Shown in pieces: positions 42,701 through 43,278 of a stretch of 43,278 nt of DNA. Source of the DNA: an uncultured Christiangramia sp. (lineage in GTDB: Bacteria; Bacteroidota; Bacteroidia; Flavobacteriales; Flavobacteriaceae); NCBI RefSeq assembly GCF_913046405.1, contig NZ_CAJWRQ010000012.1:1-43278 (forward strand). Reading direction: 5' to 3'. The notes beneath the pieces were generated by a model that saw only the letters and a list, made by a program, of their open reading frames with translations, was not told the origin of the DNA and made no database searches. Both the position numbers and the translations under genes were made by a program. Position 1 is the first letter of the stretch. Each line of letters opens with the position of its first letter.

Positions 42701-43278
42701 TTCTTTATCCTGAGCTCCACGAATATCTACTTTCTTAATTTCAGGTAGATTTTCGATCTCATCCTGTAAGTATTCTCCAAACTCCTTCAGCTTCATTACC
42801 GGGTAATCTCCGGAAATATTGATATTCAGAATTGGAATTTCTTCTGAGAGACTCAATTCAAAGACATTGGGTTCTACCTTGGCGCCATTAAAGGTTGGCC
42901 AGTCTTCGCCTGAAGTTTCAGAATCTATTTCATCTTTTACCTTTTGCTTTGCAAGCTCCACAGCAATTCCCTCGTCGAATTCTATAACGATCATAGAATA
43001 ATCTTCCTGTGATGTTGAGGTGATTTCCACGACATTACTTACCGTCTTTAACTTATCTTCCAGAGGATTTGTAAGCAACTTCTCTATATCTTCCGCAGTA
43101 TTCCCGGGATATATCGAGCTAACGTAGATCTTCGTTTCTTTTACTTCAGGAAAACTTTCCCGCGGCATACTAAAATAAGCCGATATCCCGAAGAACAGAA
43201 TAAGAGCCATCGCCACGTAGATGGTGGTTTTGTTCTTTATTGCCCAGGACGAGAGCGCAAACTCCTTGTCCAGATTGT
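39785..43278 (-). CDS. RND-family efflux permease (AcrB/HAE1-like), 5' end beyond the window
   Basis: A large inner-membrane pump subunit. The reading frame stays open to the right edge: the last 20 visible codons upstream of the GTG at 43216 give NLDKEFALSSWAIKNKTTIY, which is the usual RND beginning, so only a few residues are missing and the GTG is not the start. Seen: twelve-helix RND layout with two large periplasmic loops; SMPRESFPEV; the TM4 motif GMLVDNGIVVVENVYR; and the TM10 motif VNNGVVLLDYAQ. The usual membrane-fusion and outer-membrane partners would be upstream, outside the window. Compared with AcrB, the second Asp of TM4 is Asn and the TM10 Lys is Gln (by-eye alignment). Substrate unknown. 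Confidence 0.93.
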   Translation of the reverse strand, partial: NLDKEFALSSWAIKNKTTIYVAMALILFFGISAYFSMPRESFPEVKETKIYVSSIYPGNTAEDIEKLLTNPLEDKLKTVSNVVEITSTSQEDYSMIVIEFDEGIAVELAKQKVKDEIDSETSGEDWPTFNGAKVEPNVFELSLSEEIPILNINISGDYPVMKLKEFGEYLQDEIENLPEIKKVDIRGAQDKEIEVAVDIYKMMASSVSFNDITSAISNGNMTMSAGNYVTSGQRRTIRILGEIEEPSELNNFVVKSEDGDDVYLKDIADITFQEKEKTTYAREFGEQVVMLDVKKRSGKNMVAAAEQIELIVEKAKAEVFPTNLNVSITNDQSSKTIGQVDDLVNNIIFGIILVVTVLMFFLGFKNALFVGFAIPMSMFMSLMILNQLGYTMNTMILFGLIMGLGMLVDNGIVVVENVYRLMDEEGMSRVDAAKEGIGEIAFPIIISTATTVAAFIPLGLWPGLMGQFMIYFPITLSVVLGSSLVVAIFFNSVLVSQFMKTEDKNMPLKTIIRVSLIIAGIGLPIFLFGGEYAALGSLMIFTAIMVWIYRLFLRKMANKFQKSSLVKLENWYERRLTASFKNKRPYWIVGATFLMLIIAFVGFGASLGSQRTKVEFFPDNKPNQIIVYIEYPEGTDIKKTNAITKEIEERVYKVLNSDEYMDDGYNYMVESAVSQVGEGAGNPQTDGGSAAEMPHKGKITASMMEYKYRRGKDSEVLRQKVQESLDGVYPGVLISVEKDQNGPPAGPPINIELEGEDYDQLIATAEQMREYINTKNIPAIDELKIDVNKDKPSMVVEVDREKAGELGVSAGQVGQQLRNSIFGTKAGVYKEGGEDYDIYVRFDEDSRYDNSALFNQTITFRNNKGQLREIPVSAVTTKSNKSGFSAIKHRDTRRVVTIYSVLSPGYTDAGAAVAQIQNEMRNFDGVPDEIKVDYTGQIEEQNKQQAFLVGAFFSGLGLIFLILIFQFNSISKPLIIMIAIFLSFIGVFGGIVISGSAFVIMMTMMGIISLAGIVVNNGVVLLDYAQLLIDRKKLRLGIPESEYLPQDELLKTIIRSGKARLRPVLLTAITTILGLIPLAIGLNLDFFSLFSEFDANIYFGGDNVIFWGPLAWTVIYGLIVATFLTLIIVPLLFYIAIRIKMWVHAKRSSSEEVETSNRIETTN

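Noticed and set aside
43214-43216. GTG at 43216 as the start of the RND permease
   Set aside because: The frame remains open upstream and gives a typical RND N-terminus (LSSWAIKNKTT), so the true start is beyond the window edge.
1-43278. tRNA genes, CRISPR arrays, insertion sequences or a defence island
   Set aside because: No tRNA-like T-arm, no regularly spaced repeats, no transposase or integrase motifs and no restriction or abortive-infection families were seen in reading the gaps and genes.

Overview
The window is a gene-dense, moderately AT-rich chromosomal segment that looks like core genome of a marine-type member of the Flavobacteriaceae (Bacteroidota), closest in feel to Gramella/Christiangramia. 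The basis is: promoter -7 elements of the form TAnnTTTG instead of a Pribnow box, almost no Shine-Dalgarno sequences, many lipoproteins with a Cys at the end of a short signal peptide, and families typical of this group (DUF2480 and DUF3078 beside suf genes, a VPS10/BNR-repeat glycosyl-hydrolase-like protein, M13 and M28 peptidases, DUF4174, a CLC protein with CBS domains). The genus is an inference; no rRNA lies in the window. I found no tRNA, rRNA, CRISPR array, insertion sequence, integrase or phage gene. No stretch longer than about 230 bases is without a gene.

Layout. 1-7.3 kb: a GNAT acetyltransferase behind a large BNR-repeat secreted protein (both minus), an aminopeptidase P, an alpha/beta hydrolase and a small zinc-ribbon protein (plus), and thiamine-monophosphate kinase (minus). 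7.4-16.1 kb: the SUF iron-sulfur cluster assembly locus in two transcription units. The first is an A-type carrier, sufB, an unknown lipoprotein, sufC, sufD, sufS and a small membrane protein, closed by a hairpin terminator. After a separate small lipoprotein-like gene comes the second unit, sufE, a sufT-like DUF59 gene, DUF2480 and DUF3078, with its own well-formed promoter and terminator. 16.1-25.9 kb: hflX, two SDR/epimerase genes, a two-repeat secreted protein, a multi-pass M28 peptidase, a CBS-domain protein, DUF4174, a zinc-ribbon protein, two paralogous lipoproteins and a secreted ExbD-like domain. 26-39.2 kb: a tail-less SSB, a histone-deacetylase-family hydrolase, metG, a lipoprotein, a YraN-family protein, an M13 peptidase, an NTF2-like protein, a lipoprotein, a threonine-dehydrogenase-like SDR, a cold-shock protein, a CLC protein and aspS. 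39.3-43.3 kb: a small MORN-repeat secreted protein and a large RND efflux permease that runs off the right edge.

How it works together. The clear functional unit is SUF: SufS takes sulfur from cysteine, SufE passes it on, SufBCD is the ATP-driven scaffold, and the A-type and DUF59 proteins carry or target clusters. The passengers (a lipoprotein inside sufB-sufC, the three-cysteine DUF2480 protein, and the DUF3078 envelope protein) are the best candidates for undescribed biology here. The rest is mostly housekeeping and envelope function in short operons separated by clear hairpin terminators. I did not find a defence system, biosynthetic cluster or mobile element. The most novel items are the Suf passengers, a tandem lipoprotein paralogue pair beside the ExbD-like protein, and unusual residues in the CLC and RND transporters.
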